Assembly (NCBI GenBank): GCA_029565415.1
Contig: JAKQOH010000082.1
Location: forward strand, 1-44,084
Origin: Candidatus Rifleibacteriota bacterium
GTDB lineage: Bacteria; Riflebacteria; Ozemobacteria; Ozemobacterales; Ozemobacteraceae
Direction of reading: 5' to 3'
Length of the DNA stretch: 44,084 nt
A program made the position numbers and the translations under genes. Below the pieces are notes generated by a model. That model ran no database searches, was not told the origin of the DNA, and was given only the letters and a program-made list of their open reading frames with translations. This document shows positions 35,149 through 43,929 of this stretch, one piece after another (positions within the stretch are counted from its first letter, which is position 1; every line of letters begins with the position of its first letter).

Positions 35149-37896
35149 TCATCGGACCGATCCGGGCGGCGGGAGCATTCCGGGCTGGGGGGGCCAGACG
35201 GTGGAGGAATCCGAGAGCTTCGTGATGAACAGGCGGGTTCCGTCGGGGCTCAGAAGTCCCGAAACCATCACGGTATGGCCGGCCGATTCCCACATGTCGT
35301 GACCACCGACAGCATCCTGGTAGCGGAACTTGGGGGTCTTTTCGAGGGTGGCCGGATCGAAGGCGACGTAGGCGCTGTATCTCACCGTGTCTTTCGTCCA
35401 GAGCAGTTTGAAGGCCGTTCCCGGATCCGTCGAGTTCGGATCGAAGCTCAGGATGCCGTTCAGGTTCGTGATCACCGTTCCGGAGGTTGGTTCCTCCGGG
35501 GGGGCGAAGGGAACTGCGGGATTCGGCCAGACAGTCGAGGTATCCGCAAAGACGGCCATGAAGATGCGCTGGAAGCCATCCGTATCGGTGAACAGCTTCC
35601 CGGAAATGACGACCGTGTGCCCGTCGGATTCCCAGAGGTCCCGGCCGTTCGTCTGATCCTGGTAGCGGAAGGCGGGTGTCTTGGTGAGGGCGTTCGGGTC
35701 GAAGACGACGTAGGCACTCTTCGTGACCGTTCCCTCGCTCCAGGAAAATTTGAACATGTTCCGGGGATCCGCGGATGCCTGGTTGAAACTCCAGAGACCG
35801 CTCTGGCTGCTGATCTCGGCCCCTTCCGCAGGTTCGCCCGGGATCTCGATGCTGGGCGGAACGAAGCCGGTATCCGAGGCGGGCCGGATGGCGAACACCT
35901 TGACCACTGCCGGACCGTAATCAGGTTCCGGCCGCTTCTCGATGATGATGCCTTCCATGGTGACGGCCATGCCGAGCATGCTCTGCATGGCATTTTCCAA
36001 TGCAGCGGAGCCGGAGTTGGGGTCGGGGATGAACTTCGTGCGGATCTTCTGGGTGAGGCCGAACCAGAAGGCACCTTCCGCGTCTCGTTCGAGCGGGCCG
36101 CCCGTGAAGGTCATGGGCTCCAGCACCGGAATCGTGACGACGTCATCGGCATATCCCGTGATGCGGAAGGAGGGCGGGGTGCTGTTCGTGACGTCGGGCT
36201 TTGTTGTATAGTATCCGGTATAGACGTGAGGCGTTGTCGTGGCCGTCACGGGCTGGCCGCCGATCAGACTGCCGTCAGCGACCATGGCGAGGAATCCGCT
36301 GAAAGAGGCCGGGCCCTCTGGAAAGCCTTCGGGGGGCTGGATGTAGAGGGCGGGATCGTTTTCGTGAGGCTTCACTATGACGCCCATGATCCGGCCGGGA
36401 AGGTCACCGGTGGGATTCTGTGGGATATCGGATGGTATATAAGCGAAGCCCATCTCGGGGCCCTGCATCAGAAGCACGAACAGAGCGGCAGCGAGATCCT
36501 TCGCATTGGCCGCGTTGGCGATGACGGGGACGTTGGCCAGGATCTTGCCGATGATCAGGTCGCGGATGGCGTCATGGTAGATCGTGAGCTGGTCGGGGGT
36601 CGGCGGGGTTGAGGGCGCCGTCAGCTTTCGCACCGAGGCGGCCAGGGTCAGCTGATCCAGACCCGTTTTATAGCCGGCTGTCGCATCGATGAGCTGGGTT
36701 TCCACAGGCGCGGGATACAACCGGGTGATCAGGGGCGGCGTGCCTTCGAAAAGTTTCAGATTCGTGAAGACGGTCTTGAAGGCGGCCTGGATCAGGCCGT
36801 GGACCGGATCGGCCTGGAACATCGAGCGAACGGCATCGGCGCTCGGGGCAGCTTTCAGGGTCGTCGTCAGGCGTTCGAGGCTGTCGGAGATCAGTTGATA
36901 ATCGGCCGGCGGCAGCGCGGGCGTGGACATCGTGGTCATGACCTTGAGGGCCGCGATGATGCCTTCCAGCTTGCCCGTCAGGATCTGGGCTTCGAGCTGC
37001 CGGGTGACCTCGGGGTCGTTGACGATCCCGGGAAGGGTTTCGCCGATCAGGGTGCCGTCGGCATCCTGCAGGCCCAGAAGGACGTCGGGCGGCAGTCCGA
37101 GCGAGCGGGCGCGCAGGCGAAGCTGGTCGCCGAACAACTGCCAGCCTTCCGCCTCGCTGTAGAGGCCCTGGGCGATGCCCTCGCAGATCTCGCGCTGGAG
37201 GGTGAAGGCGAACTCGCGGAACTCGACGAACTTCGCATCCCCCAGGCCGGCCTGGCGGAACGTCTCGAGCTGGGCTTTCTCGCGGTTGACGAACGCCTGG
37301 GCGATCTTGGCCAGCTCTGTGTCATCGAGGGTGGGTAGTTTGTCGAGCGGGATGACGCTGAGAATTTCGCCCAGATTGACTTCGAACGTGGCATCGAAAT
37401 CCTCGGCGAACTGGACCAGCTTTGCCTGGAAGATCGAGTTGGGATCGATGACGGGCGCCGAAGCGGTCTTCCCTTCGAGGATCTCGGGGAGGATGCCTTC
37501 CAGAATCGTGCCGCCGAGGATGGCGCGCAGGACGATATTGCGCCGGCCGGTCGGGAGCCCTGTGAGCTTGTAATAGCCGCTGGCATTCGTCGTCGTCCGT
37601 TGGCCGAATGGAACGAATGCTCCGCGGTCATCGTAATCACCGGCTTCGACGAGAATGTTGGCAGCCGGGTTGGAGACGGATCTGAGCATGCTGCCCCGGA
37701 TGCTCCGGGAAATGGGCGCGTTGCTGACGAAGCCGGTCGCAACGCCGTTTCCGGCCGTGAGCCCCTCGTTGGTTCCGGGATTGTTCGAGCCGCCGGGCAA
37801 CAGATCGTCGCCGCCGCCCCCGCCTCCGCACCCCGTGAGAAGAAGAGCCGTTGCGATCAAACAACAGGAGAACAAGCGAACAAGCCAGGATTTCAT
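35149..37896 (-). CDS. large lipoprotein with two C-terminal tandem repeats, unknown function
   Basis: 915 residues from the ATG at 37896, which begins a lipoprotein signal (MKSWLVRLFSCCLIATALLLTGC, acylated Cys23) followed by a Gly run. Residues about 55-120 look like a carboxypeptidase-regulatory/Cna-B type beta domain (NASGYYKLTGLPTGRRNIVL). A long helical region follows. The end has two repeats of about 105 residues, each with FKxxW(S/T)..TV..SAYV.FDP, TP.FRYQD, WES.GHTV and SSTVWP-like blocks. The first repeat begins near SSQSGLWSF, the second near NLNGILSF. Probably surface- or periplasm-facing and membrane-anchored. No enzyme motif recognised. It is the only gene of its transcript that can be assigned. 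Confidence 0.82.
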   Translation of the reverse strand: MKSWLVRLFSCCLIATALLLTGCGGGGGGDDLLPGGSNNPGTNEGLTAGNGVATGFVSNAPISRSIRGSMLRSVSNPAANILVEAGDYDDRGAFVPFGQRTTTNASGYYKLTGLPTGRRNIVLRAILGGTILEGILPEILEGKTASAPVIDPNSIFQAKLVQFAEDFDATFEVNLGEILSVIPLDKLPTLDDTELAKIAQAFVNREKAQLETFRQAGLGDAKFVEFREFAFTLQREICEGIAQGLYSEAEGWQLFGDQLRLRARSLGLPPDVLLGLQDADGTLIGETLPGIVNDPEVTRQLEAQILTGKLEGIIAALKVMTTMSTPALPPADYQLISDSLERLTTTLKAAPSADAVRSMFQADPVHGLIQAAFKTVFTNLKLFEGTPPLITRLYPAPVETQLIDATAGYKTGLDQLTLAASVRKLTAPSTPPTPDQLTIYHDAIRDLIIGKILANVPVIANAANAKDLAAALFVLLMQGPEMGFAYIPSDIPQNPTGDLPGRIMGVIVKPHENDPALYIQPPEGFPEGPASFSGFLAMVADGSLIGGQPVTATTTPHVYTGYYTTKPDVTNSTPPSFRITGYADDVVTIPVLEPMTFTGGPLERDAEGAFWFGLTQKIRTKFIPDPNSGSAALENAMQSMLGMAVTMEGIIIEKRPEPDYGPAVVKVFAIRPASDTGFVPPSIEIPGEPAEGAEISSQSGLWSFNQASADPRNMFKFSWSEGTVTKSAYVVFDPNALTKTPAFRYQDQTNGRDLWESDGHTVVISGKLFTDTDGFQRIFMAVFADTSTVWPNPAVPFAPPEEPTSGTVITNLNGILSFDPNSTDPGTAFKLLWTKDTVRYSAYVAFDPATLEKTPKFRYQDAVGGHDMWESAGHTVMVSGLLSPDGTRLFITKLSDSSTVWPPQPGMLPPPGSVR

Positions 37897-38028
37897 ATTC
37901 CTCTGTGCCTCCGGAAAAAATATCTTTGTTGAGGGCATTGTATCGAAGCTAGCGGAGAACCGATCGGGAAGTCAATGCCGAAGGGACTCTTTTGTCTCAT
38001 CCGGGGTGTGACAACCGTTGATTGGGAG

Positions 38029-39651
38029 TCATCTCGGGGGCGGGCCCTGCTGGACACGATTTGTGACATCGACGAGGACCGACCGGCCAGATGCGAGAGG
38101 GGGGACGAAGTCGGGACCAGCGAGGAAGATGTTTCGATCCGGGAGGGGGGGGAGATCTTCACCGAGATATTCCGAGCGGATCGACCGGAACAGATTTACC
38201 AGGGAGAGGTCCTGCCTCAGCCGCCCGTATCTTCGATCCTGGCAGTAAACGGCGATCAGATTCGCGAATCGCTCTTTCATATGCGAGGCATCGATATCCC
38301 CATACCGGAAGTAACAGCCAGGACCATGATCGGATGCGAGGATGATCACGCGAGGGCGGTTGGCGGGAGAGGCGAGGAGAGCGTCGACAAGGTTGCGGAC
38401 GCGCCGCTGCAGCCAGATAAGCTGGTTCCCATAGGCGCGTTTGTACTCTTCTTCGGTCCTGTTCCAGCGGATATTGATGGCGTCTATATAGCTGAAACAA
38501 TATAAAGGCTCGACCTCCCGGCCTTGGGCGTCGAAAACGAATGGGGCATGGGGGGTAAAGAGGTGGGCGAAGGCAAAGACCGGTGCCGAAGCAAGGGAGG
38601 CTCGCGGCATGGTGTCGAAGGCATACCGGATGCGATCCCTGTGGCCTTCATAGGGAAAGGCGAGTTCACGATACCGGGGGGGGAGGGCCTCGAGGATGGT
38701 CGAAGGAAGAACGGACGCCAGAGCCGGGAGGATGGTCCGGCCGATGATGGTGCCGGTGAATTCGCCCGTTTGCGGATACTGGTCGGTTTCGAAATCCCCG
38801 GAAGGGGATACGTTCGTATAATAATATCCGCTCTTGTATGTTATGAGATGATATCCGTGACGGGCGAATGCGGCCATCGTTGGATTTGCCGCCATCCTGG
38901 CCACAAAATCTTCCGGATACAGGGTTGGGGCAAGAAGATCGTCGATATACCGGCCTTCCAGCATCGAGAGAAAGCTCGCGAAGGTTGACGGATAATTTGC
39001 CGTGCTGCGGTCGGCCACGTAGAAGCCCCGGTCGCGGAGGAATTGTGTGAAGGAGGAGGTATCGAAGCCATAGAGATCCCGGAGCACGTCTTCGCGGGCA
39101 TAGGCATCGAGAATGAGGCAGTAGATGTCGGGATATCCTGTTTCCGGTGCTGAACGAGGGGACGGCTCGGAAGCCGGAAGAACGCGGGCTGTCGATCGGG
39201 CCGGGCGGTTTGCGAAGACGAAGAGCTGTTCGGCACCCGTCAGCAGAACGAAGATCAGAAGATAGGCATTCAGGATCCGAAGCGGCCGATCGAGATCCAG
39301 CCGTGTCCGTCGCAGCAGTGTGGCAAAAATCAGGAGGGATGCGACGGTCGCCGAAAGCACCAGGAGATGACGCCCGGAAGGGGAAAGATCCCCTGGCAGC
39401 ATCGGGACGATGAACTCGAAGGCCGTGCCGTATCCGAAAAAGGCCGTCAGAACCAGCAGGGAAAACAGGCCTGCATGACGCCTGTCGGCCCAGAGATGCT
39501 TCGAGAGGAGAACGAGAGCGGAGGCCATGCAGGCAAGGCCTGCGACGACAGCGATCTCCCCGGTCTGGAGGAACAATGAATTTTCGAGAAGGCGTCGGGT
39601 GTTCCAGATCAGAAAATACAGGAGGGACGGGAGTTCGGGGATGCTCAGCAT
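38029..39651 (-). CDS. membrane-bound sulfatase/phosphotransferase-like hydrolase, paralogue 1
   Basis: 540 residues when started at the ATG equivalent to its paralogue (MLSIPELPSLLYFLIW). Several N-terminal membrane helices (about 1-145) are followed by an extracytoplasmic domain of the alkaline-phosphatase/sulfatase superfamily. The first metal-binding Asp is in DIYCLILDAYARED, the presumed Ser/Thr nucleophile lies in the STANYPST region, a His is in LFTPHAPFVFD, and the metal site SDHGP is near the C-terminus. It probably cleaves or transfers a sulfate or phospho-alcohol group on an envelope glycan or lipid. The next gene upstream is a tandem homologue. The reading frame remains open upstream of this start across methyltransferase-derived DNA. 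Confidence 0.8.
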   Translation of the reverse strand: MLSIPELPSLLYFLIWNTRRLLENSLFLQTGEIAVVAGLACMASALVLLSKHLWADRRHAGLFSLLVLTAFFGYGTAFEFIVPMLPGDLSPSGRHLLVLSATVASLLIFATLLRRTRLDLDRPLRILNAYLLIFVLLTGAEQLFVFANRPARSTARVLPASEPSPRSAPETGYPDIYCLILDAYAREDVLRDLYGFDTSSFTQFLRDRGFYVADRSTANYPSTFASFLSMLEGRYIDDLLAPTLYPEDFVARMAANPTMAAFARHGYHLITYKSGYYYTNVSPSGDFETDQYPQTGEFTGTIIGRTILPALASVLPSTILEALPPRYRELAFPYEGHRDRIRYAFDTMPRASLASAPVFAFAHLFTPHAPFVFDAQGREVEPLYCFSYIDAINIRWNRTEEEYKRAYGNQLIWLQRRVRNLVDALLASPANRPRVIILASDHGPGCYFRYGDIDASHMKERFANLIAVYCQDRRYGRLRQDLSLVNLFRSIRSEYLGEDLPPLPDRNIFLAGPDFVPPLASGRSVLVDVTNRVQQGPPPR

Positions 39652-39755
39652 CGGCATGCCCGGGATTTCATCAGATACAATGTGCACTTCGTGTTCCGCA
39701 CGGGCGTGACGGCGAGGGTGTCGAATAGGCAAGCCATCTTGGCTTCAAGCTCCTC
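39645..39755 (-). pseudogene. remnant: 3' end of a second copy of the methyltransferase gene
   Basis: Read in the methyltransferase frame, 37 codons end PVRNTKCTLYLMKSRACRC plus stop; the intact gene at 41390 ends PVRDTQRTLYLMRSRGCRC plus stop. Weaker similarity extends upstream (E.LEAKM....FDTLA against E.FETAM....FETIA), and perhaps to about 39790. The stop overlaps the hydrolase start exactly as in the intact pair (ATGCTGA). No start codon or methyltransferase body is present, so this is a leftover of a tandem duplication or deletion. Confidence 0.85.
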
Positions 39756-39794
39756 CCGTGGTGACCGGATTGAGACATTGCGCAAGCGTGGAAC

Positions 39795-41396
39795 TCATGG
39801 TTTGAGTCGGTCCGTTATATCGATTAGAGAAGCTGTTGCAGAAGAAATTGGGGGAAACACGATCTTTCCGGAGACGAAATAGTTTTTGTTTTCAAGCAAT
39901 GGGAGGGACTCTCCGAAAAGTTTCGAGCGGACGACCCTGAAGAGATTGACCAGACTGATCCTTGGGTTCATCAAGGCATAGTTCTGGTCGGGAAAGTAGA
40001 CGGCAGTCAGATTCGAAAATCGTTCCTTCAGATTGGTGCGTTCGATCTCTCCCTCGATCATACGGCTGGCGGGGCCATGATCGGAACAGAGAAGGATGAC
40101 GACAGGCCTCATGCGCTCCCTTTGCCGGTTCTGGAGGGCCTCAACAACGTTGCAGATGCGATTCTGGAGAAATTGGAGCTGGCTGATATATGATTCGATA
40201 TAATTATCGGGAGGGAGGAGATTGTCATTGAACCCAAAGGTGTGAGGAGGGGTCGTTTCCCGGCCATCTCTGTCGAAGACGAACGGGGCATGGGGACAAA
40301 TGATGTGGAGAAAGACGAATTGAGGGGCCGCCGATTTGGGAGCCGTCGCAACTTCTCTGAGAAAAAATCTGATCCTATCCTGATGCCCGCGGAGAGGTGA
40401 GATGAGACGGCGAACGCCCGTTGCAATGTTATCCATCACCCAGTGTGGAACCAGGGAGGCACATGCCGGAAAGATCGCATAGGCCAGATTCATCTCGGTG
40501 AAGATGTGCAGATCGAGGCTGTCTTCCGTGAGAAATTGGGCGTTCGGGGAGATGTTTGGCGAGTCACGTCCGTTCTTGAAACAGAGTATCCCATATCCAT
40601 GTTGGACGAAGGATGCGGCAGTCGGATTGGCCGACATGCGTCGTGCAAGATCTTCCGGGGTGAAGAGACGGTCGAATGCGTCATTGACATATCCGCCCTC
40701 GAGAAGAGCCAGGAGAGATAAATAGGTGTGCGGATAGTTCGAGGTGCTCTGCTCGGCGACGTAGAATCCGCGATCACGAAGGAATGCCGTGAAGGAAGAG
40801 TTGTCGAAGGAGTAAAGCTCGGACAGGACGTCGTTGCGTGCAAATCCATCGAGAACGAGACAATAGACGTCGGGAAAAGTTCCCGAAGAAAGGATGGGGG
40901 GCGAGAATGACTGTGAAACGCTGACGGAAGGCGGAGGAGGGAGGGCCGCAGCCGATCGAATCTCCGAGGCAGCCTCGATGGCGATGAGCAGGGTGAGGGT
41001 GAGGAGATAGACGTTCAGGATTTTTATCAGGTGAAGGAGGTTCAGGGCTGATTTTCGCAGTGCCAGGAAGAACAGGGCAAATGCAACGCCAAGGAATACA
41101 AGAAGAATTCCATGCAGTGTCTCCGGGGCTACCGGCAGCAGCTTCCGGATCGCAAAAAAATTATAGAGATATCCATATTGCGTAGACAGGACAAGGACCG
41201 TGGTCAGTCCGATGCAGGAACCATATCTGGATGATGACCGGCGATGAAGGAAGAGCATGGCGAGCGCTGTCGTGAGAAGGAAGCCGAGGAAGAGCAATAC
41301 ATCGTCCCTTCCGATAACGGTGAGGTTCTGGCGAAATGGAGCGAAAAACCAGATGCAGAGATAAAGGATGGGTGGAAGTTCGGGCAGGCTCAGCAT
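39795..41396 (-). CDS. membrane-bound sulfatase/phosphotransferase-like hydrolase, paralogue 2
   Basis: 533 residues, homologous along its length to the preceding paralogue (MLSLPELPPILYLCIW, then membrane helices to about 140). The catalytic part has Asp183 (DVYCLVLDGFARNDV), the STSNYPHT segment (217-224) with the likely nucleophile, ICPHAPFVFDRDG, and SDHGP. Its start overlaps the methyltransferase stop by 7 bp, so translation is coupled. Base composition is visibly more AT-rich than its neighbours and than paralogue 1 (for example 40180-40210 and 41150-41180), suggesting different history or relaxed codon selection. Likely substrate: an envelope glycan or lipid, by family only. Confidence 0.82.
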   Translation of the reverse strand: MLSLPELPPILYLCIWFFAPFRQNLTVIGRDDVLLFLGFLLTTALAMLFLHRRSSSRYGSCIGLTTVLVLSTQYGYLYNFFAIRKLLPVAPETLHGILLVFLGVAFALFFLALRKSALNLLHLIKILNVYLLTLTLLIAIEAASEIRSAAALPPPPSVSVSQSFSPPILSSGTFPDVYCLVLDGFARNDVLSELYSFDNSSFTAFLRDRGFYVAEQSTSNYPHTYLSLLALLEGGYVNDAFDRLFTPEDLARRMSANPTAASFVQHGYGILCFKNGRDSPNISPNAQFLTEDSLDLHIFTEMNLAYAIFPACASLVPHWVMDNIATGVRRLISPLRGHQDRIRFFLREVATAPKSAAPQFVFLHIICPHAPFVFDRDGRETTPPHTFGFNDNLLPPDNYIESYISQLQFLQNRICNVVEALQNRQRERMRPVVILLCSDHGPASRMIEGEIERTNLKERFSNLTAVYFPDQNYALMNPRISLVNLFRVVRSKLFGESLPLLENKNYFVSGKIVFPPISSATASLIDITDRLKP

Positions 41397-42787
41397 CGGC
41401 AGCCCCGGGATCTCATCAGATACAGCGTGCGTTGCGTGTCACGAACGGGATGTTTGGCGATCGTTTCGAACTGGCTTTTCATCGCGGTTTCGAAGGACTC
41501 CTGGGTATACCGGGAAAAGATATCCTTTCTCACGGCGAGGAGGCGCTGCACCTGGGAATCTTCGCGGGGGACGAACTCGATGATCAGGTGGCGGCCAAGC
41601 CCGGCCAGGAAGGCGGCGACACGATCGAAGGGCAGGTTGTTGCCGATGACGAGATGGTGGATGAGGGCGAGGGCCATGACGAGATCGACCGGTCCGCGAT
41701 CTGCGAACGATGCCCGTTCGGCATGGGCCCAGCCGAAGGCCGGGGTGGGATTGGTCAGGTCCAGCAGCAGGGGGAGAAGCTTGGTGTCGCCGCGGGAGCG
41801 GACATCCCGGTAATTGCGCTCGACCGCCGCCGGATCGATGTCCCAGGCCACGGTCAGAGCCCCCCGCTCGCTGGCGAGGCGGCTGAACACGCCGGTGTTC
41901 GCCCCGAGATCCCAGGCGGTCCCTGGGGAGACCCGATCGATGAGGCCGGCGACCAGATCGCGTTTTTCCGCGAACCCGGTCTCTGAGTAATTCGTATTCG
42001 TATAATATTCCGCCCATGTCGTTCCGGCGGGCTGCCAGTCGAGAGCCTCGATGGCGCTCTGGAGACCGTCGACGATCCCGCGAACGGCCTGGGGATGGAC
42101 CTTGCGGCCGGCGGCGGGGCGGGGGGCATCCGAGGCCAGGCCGGACTGGGCGCGGGCGTGCAGGTGCAGGTGCATCAGGAGCTGGAAGGAAAACCAGGTG
42201 CGCAGCGGGAGCAGCCGCGAGGCGAGATCCAGCGGAATGCCGTCGAGATGGAGCTGGGAGAGACGGCCCAGGCTGACATCGACGCGGCTCATCAGCGCGA
42301 GGGGGGCGAGGAAGTGGCGGCAGAACTGCTGATAGGCGGGCCAGGGCTCGTCGGCCTGGGCTTTCTCGAAGGACAGGGTGTCGAGAAGCACGATTCTGCC
42401 TTCATGCAACTGGAAATTGAAGGCCGAAGCATCCTTGAGCCGCATCCCGTGGTCCATCGCGAGCTGTTGAATCCGGAGCGCCGCCCGGGCGGAGTCCCGG
42501 AGCTGGCCGAACGACCATTCACAGGGATGAGAGATGAACCGGACCGTCTCCGGCCGGATGATGCGGAAACAGCCGTCCGGATCGAGGGGCGGTTCGCCGG
42601 TTTCCTCGTGGCGGATCAGAAGCCCTTCTTCGGTCAGGCGGGCATACAGACCGGACTGCATGAACTGTTCATGATCTTCCTGCCCGATCGTTTGTATTTG
42701 TCGATATATAATTCCATTCCGGGAAAAGACGAAGCCGGCCGGGTCGCGAAACGACGCGCGATGCCGCTCCTGCCGCGCGGTATTCAT
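41390..42787 (-). CDS. two-domain protein: kinase-like N-terminus plus SAM methyltransferase (NoeA-like)
   Basis: 465 residues from the ATG at 42787, coupled to the small upstream gene (ATGA). The C-terminal half is a class I SAM methyltransferase: motif I AWDLGANTGVFS (291-302), acidic VAWDID (313-318) and LALIHHL (373-379). The N-terminal 200 residues start RDPAGFVFSRNGIIYRQI and contain HGMRLKDASAFNFQ (113-126) and LLDTLSF (134-140), placed like the catalytic loop and DFG of kinase-like folds. The layout resembles NoeA-type proteins linked to surface polysaccharide or nodulation factor changes. A substrate cannot be read. It lies upstream of two envelope hydrolases. Confidence 0.8.
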   Translation of the reverse strand: MNTARQERHRASFRDPAGFVFSRNGIIYRQIQTIGQEDHEQFMQSGLYARLTEEGLLIRHEETGEPPLDPDGCFRIIRPETVRFISHPCEWSFGQLRDSARAALRIQQLAMDHGMRLKDASAFNFQLHEGRIVLLDTLSFEKAQADEPWPAYQQFCRHFLAPLALMSRVDVSLGRLSQLHLDGIPLDLASRLLPLRTWFSFQLLMHLHLHARAQSGLASDAPRPAAGRKVHPQAVRGIVDGLQSAIEALDWQPAGTTWAEYYTNTNYSETGFAEKRDLVAGLIDRVSPGTAWDLGANTGVFSRLASERGALTVAWDIDPAAVERNYRDVRSRGDTKLLPLLLDLTNPTPAFGWAHAERASFADRGPVDLVMALALIHHLVIGNNLPFDRVAAFLAGLGRHLIIEFVPREDSQVQRLLAVRKDIFSRYTQESFETAMKSQFETIAKHPVRDTQRTLYLMRSRGCRC

Positions 42788-43047
42788 TTCTTCTCGGCGG
42801 GGTGATCGTCGGTCTGAGGCGGCGTCTTGGGATCGTCGGTCTTCTTTTTTCCCGTCAGGAAATCTTTGAACTGCTGCCAGTAGAGTTTGAGGGCATAGAG
42901 CCCTCCGAACAGCGTTGCCACGATGATCTGAAAGACGTAGCTTCCGGTACCGGGGTCGATGTAGGCCTCGGCCGGGGGGATGATGAGGGCGGAGAGGCCC
43001 AGTGCCAGCGGCATGGTGCGGGACAAGGCGGAAAGAACGGTATGCAT
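42784..43047 (-). CDS. small secreted/membrane protein with AYIDPGTGSY motif
   Basis: 87 residues from the ATG at 43047 (GGAGG four bases upstream). A signal peptide or first helix (LSALSRTMPLALGLSALIIPP) ends at AEA, then YIDPGTGSYVFQIIVATLFG begins a second membrane helix, followed by a basic, Lys- and Asp-rich tail. Proteins with this YIDPGTGS motif are, from memory, often found beside envelope methyltransferases and sulfatase-like genes; their function is unknown to me. It heads the operon (overlaps the methyltransferase by 4 bp) and follows the TrmN6-like gene after 53 bp. Confidence 0.75.
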   Translation of the reverse strand: MHTVLSALSRTMPLALGLSALIIPPAEAYIDPGTGSYVFQIIVATLFGGLYALKLYWQQFKDFLTGKKKTDDPKTPPQTDDHPAEKK

Positions 43048-43100
43048 GGATCCTCCTGGTGGATGGACGGATTCGGATGGGGACAAGGAAGAGTGCCGGG

Positions 43101-43865
43101 TCATGTCGGTTTTTTCGTGAGGCCGTGCTTGAAGAGACGGTCGACCTCTTCACCGAACCGGCCGTCGGCGAGATGGATGACGAGATGGGGTAGGGGTTCG
43201 TGGCCGCCGTTGTAGAACCGTTCGGCCTCGATCAACACCAGGTGGGCGGGCTGGCCTTCTTTCGGGATCACGAACCGGAGGCGTTTCATCCCGAAATGCG
43301 CCGTCTTGAAATGCTCGCAGGCCTCGTAAAAGCGCTCGGCCGGGATGATCATGGCCAGCTTCGCCCCGTAGGGGAGCAGATAGGCCGCCGCTTCGATGAA
43401 GTCGGCCAGGGTGCCGTTCAGTTCGTGTCGGGCTGCCGCACGGCCGGGTTTTTCCGGGATCTTGCCGCTTCCCTTGGGGTAGTAGGGAGGATTCATGACG
43501 ACCAGGTCGAAGGATTCCGGCAACATGCGGGCCGGGATCTCCCTGACATCGGTATGCTCGAACTCCATGCCGATCAGGCGGGGGTTCAGCTCGAGATTGC
43601 GTTTGGCAAGATGATGAAACTCCTCTTGCAGTTCGATGCCGGTGATGGTCAGGGCGGGGTTGCGGTATTTCAGCATGAAGGCCAGAATGCCGCTTCCCGA
43701 GCCGAGATCGACAACCCGGGATACGCTCGGAGAGAGGGGCACAAACTCGGCCAGCAGAAGGGTGTCGATGGCAAATGCGGTGCCGTCGATTTTCTGGATC
43801 AGTTTGAGATCGGTTCCGACGACCTCGTCGAGCCGCTCGTCCGTGTCGAGAAAAACGCTCTGCAT
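43101..43865 (-). CDS. TrmN6/YfiC-like tRNA adenine-N6 methyltransferase
   Basis: 254 residues from the ATG at 43865 (MQSVFLDTDERLDEV). SAM motif I is DLGSGSGI (53-60) and the amino-methyltransferase catalytic motif is NPPYY (125-129). Its neighbours match TrmN6, which methylates A37 of tRNA-Val. The N-terminal FAIDTLLLAEFV is also a family feature. It could alternatively methylate another RNA or protein amino group. The frame is open further upstream (to 44051) but that part is low-complexity and overlaps another gene. TAGAAT close to the start may be a -10 box giving a very short leader. Confidence 0.82.
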   Translation of the reverse strand: MQSVFLDTDERLDEVVGTDLKLIQKIDGTAFAIDTLLLAEFVPLSPSVSRVVDLGSGSGILAFMLKYRNPALTITGIELQEEFHHLAKRNLELNPRLIGMEFEHTDVREIPARMLPESFDLVVMNPPYYPKGSGKIPEKPGRAAARHELNGTLADFIEAAAYLLPYGAKLAMIIPAERFYEACEHFKTAHFGMKRLRFVIPKEGQPAHLVLIEAERFYNGGHEPLPHLVIHLADGRFGEEVDRLFKHGLTKKPT

Positions 43866-43929
43866 GTCGGGTATTCTAGCCCGGATCCCGGACCGTGTAT
43901 AGGGGCTCTTGGGCCGCAGGGGCGGGTGA

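Noticed and set aside
39652..39732. Longer start for hydrolase 1 at 39732
   Set aside because: The added residues are the methyltransferase remnant read in another frame; the paralogue shows that the start is MLS at 39651.
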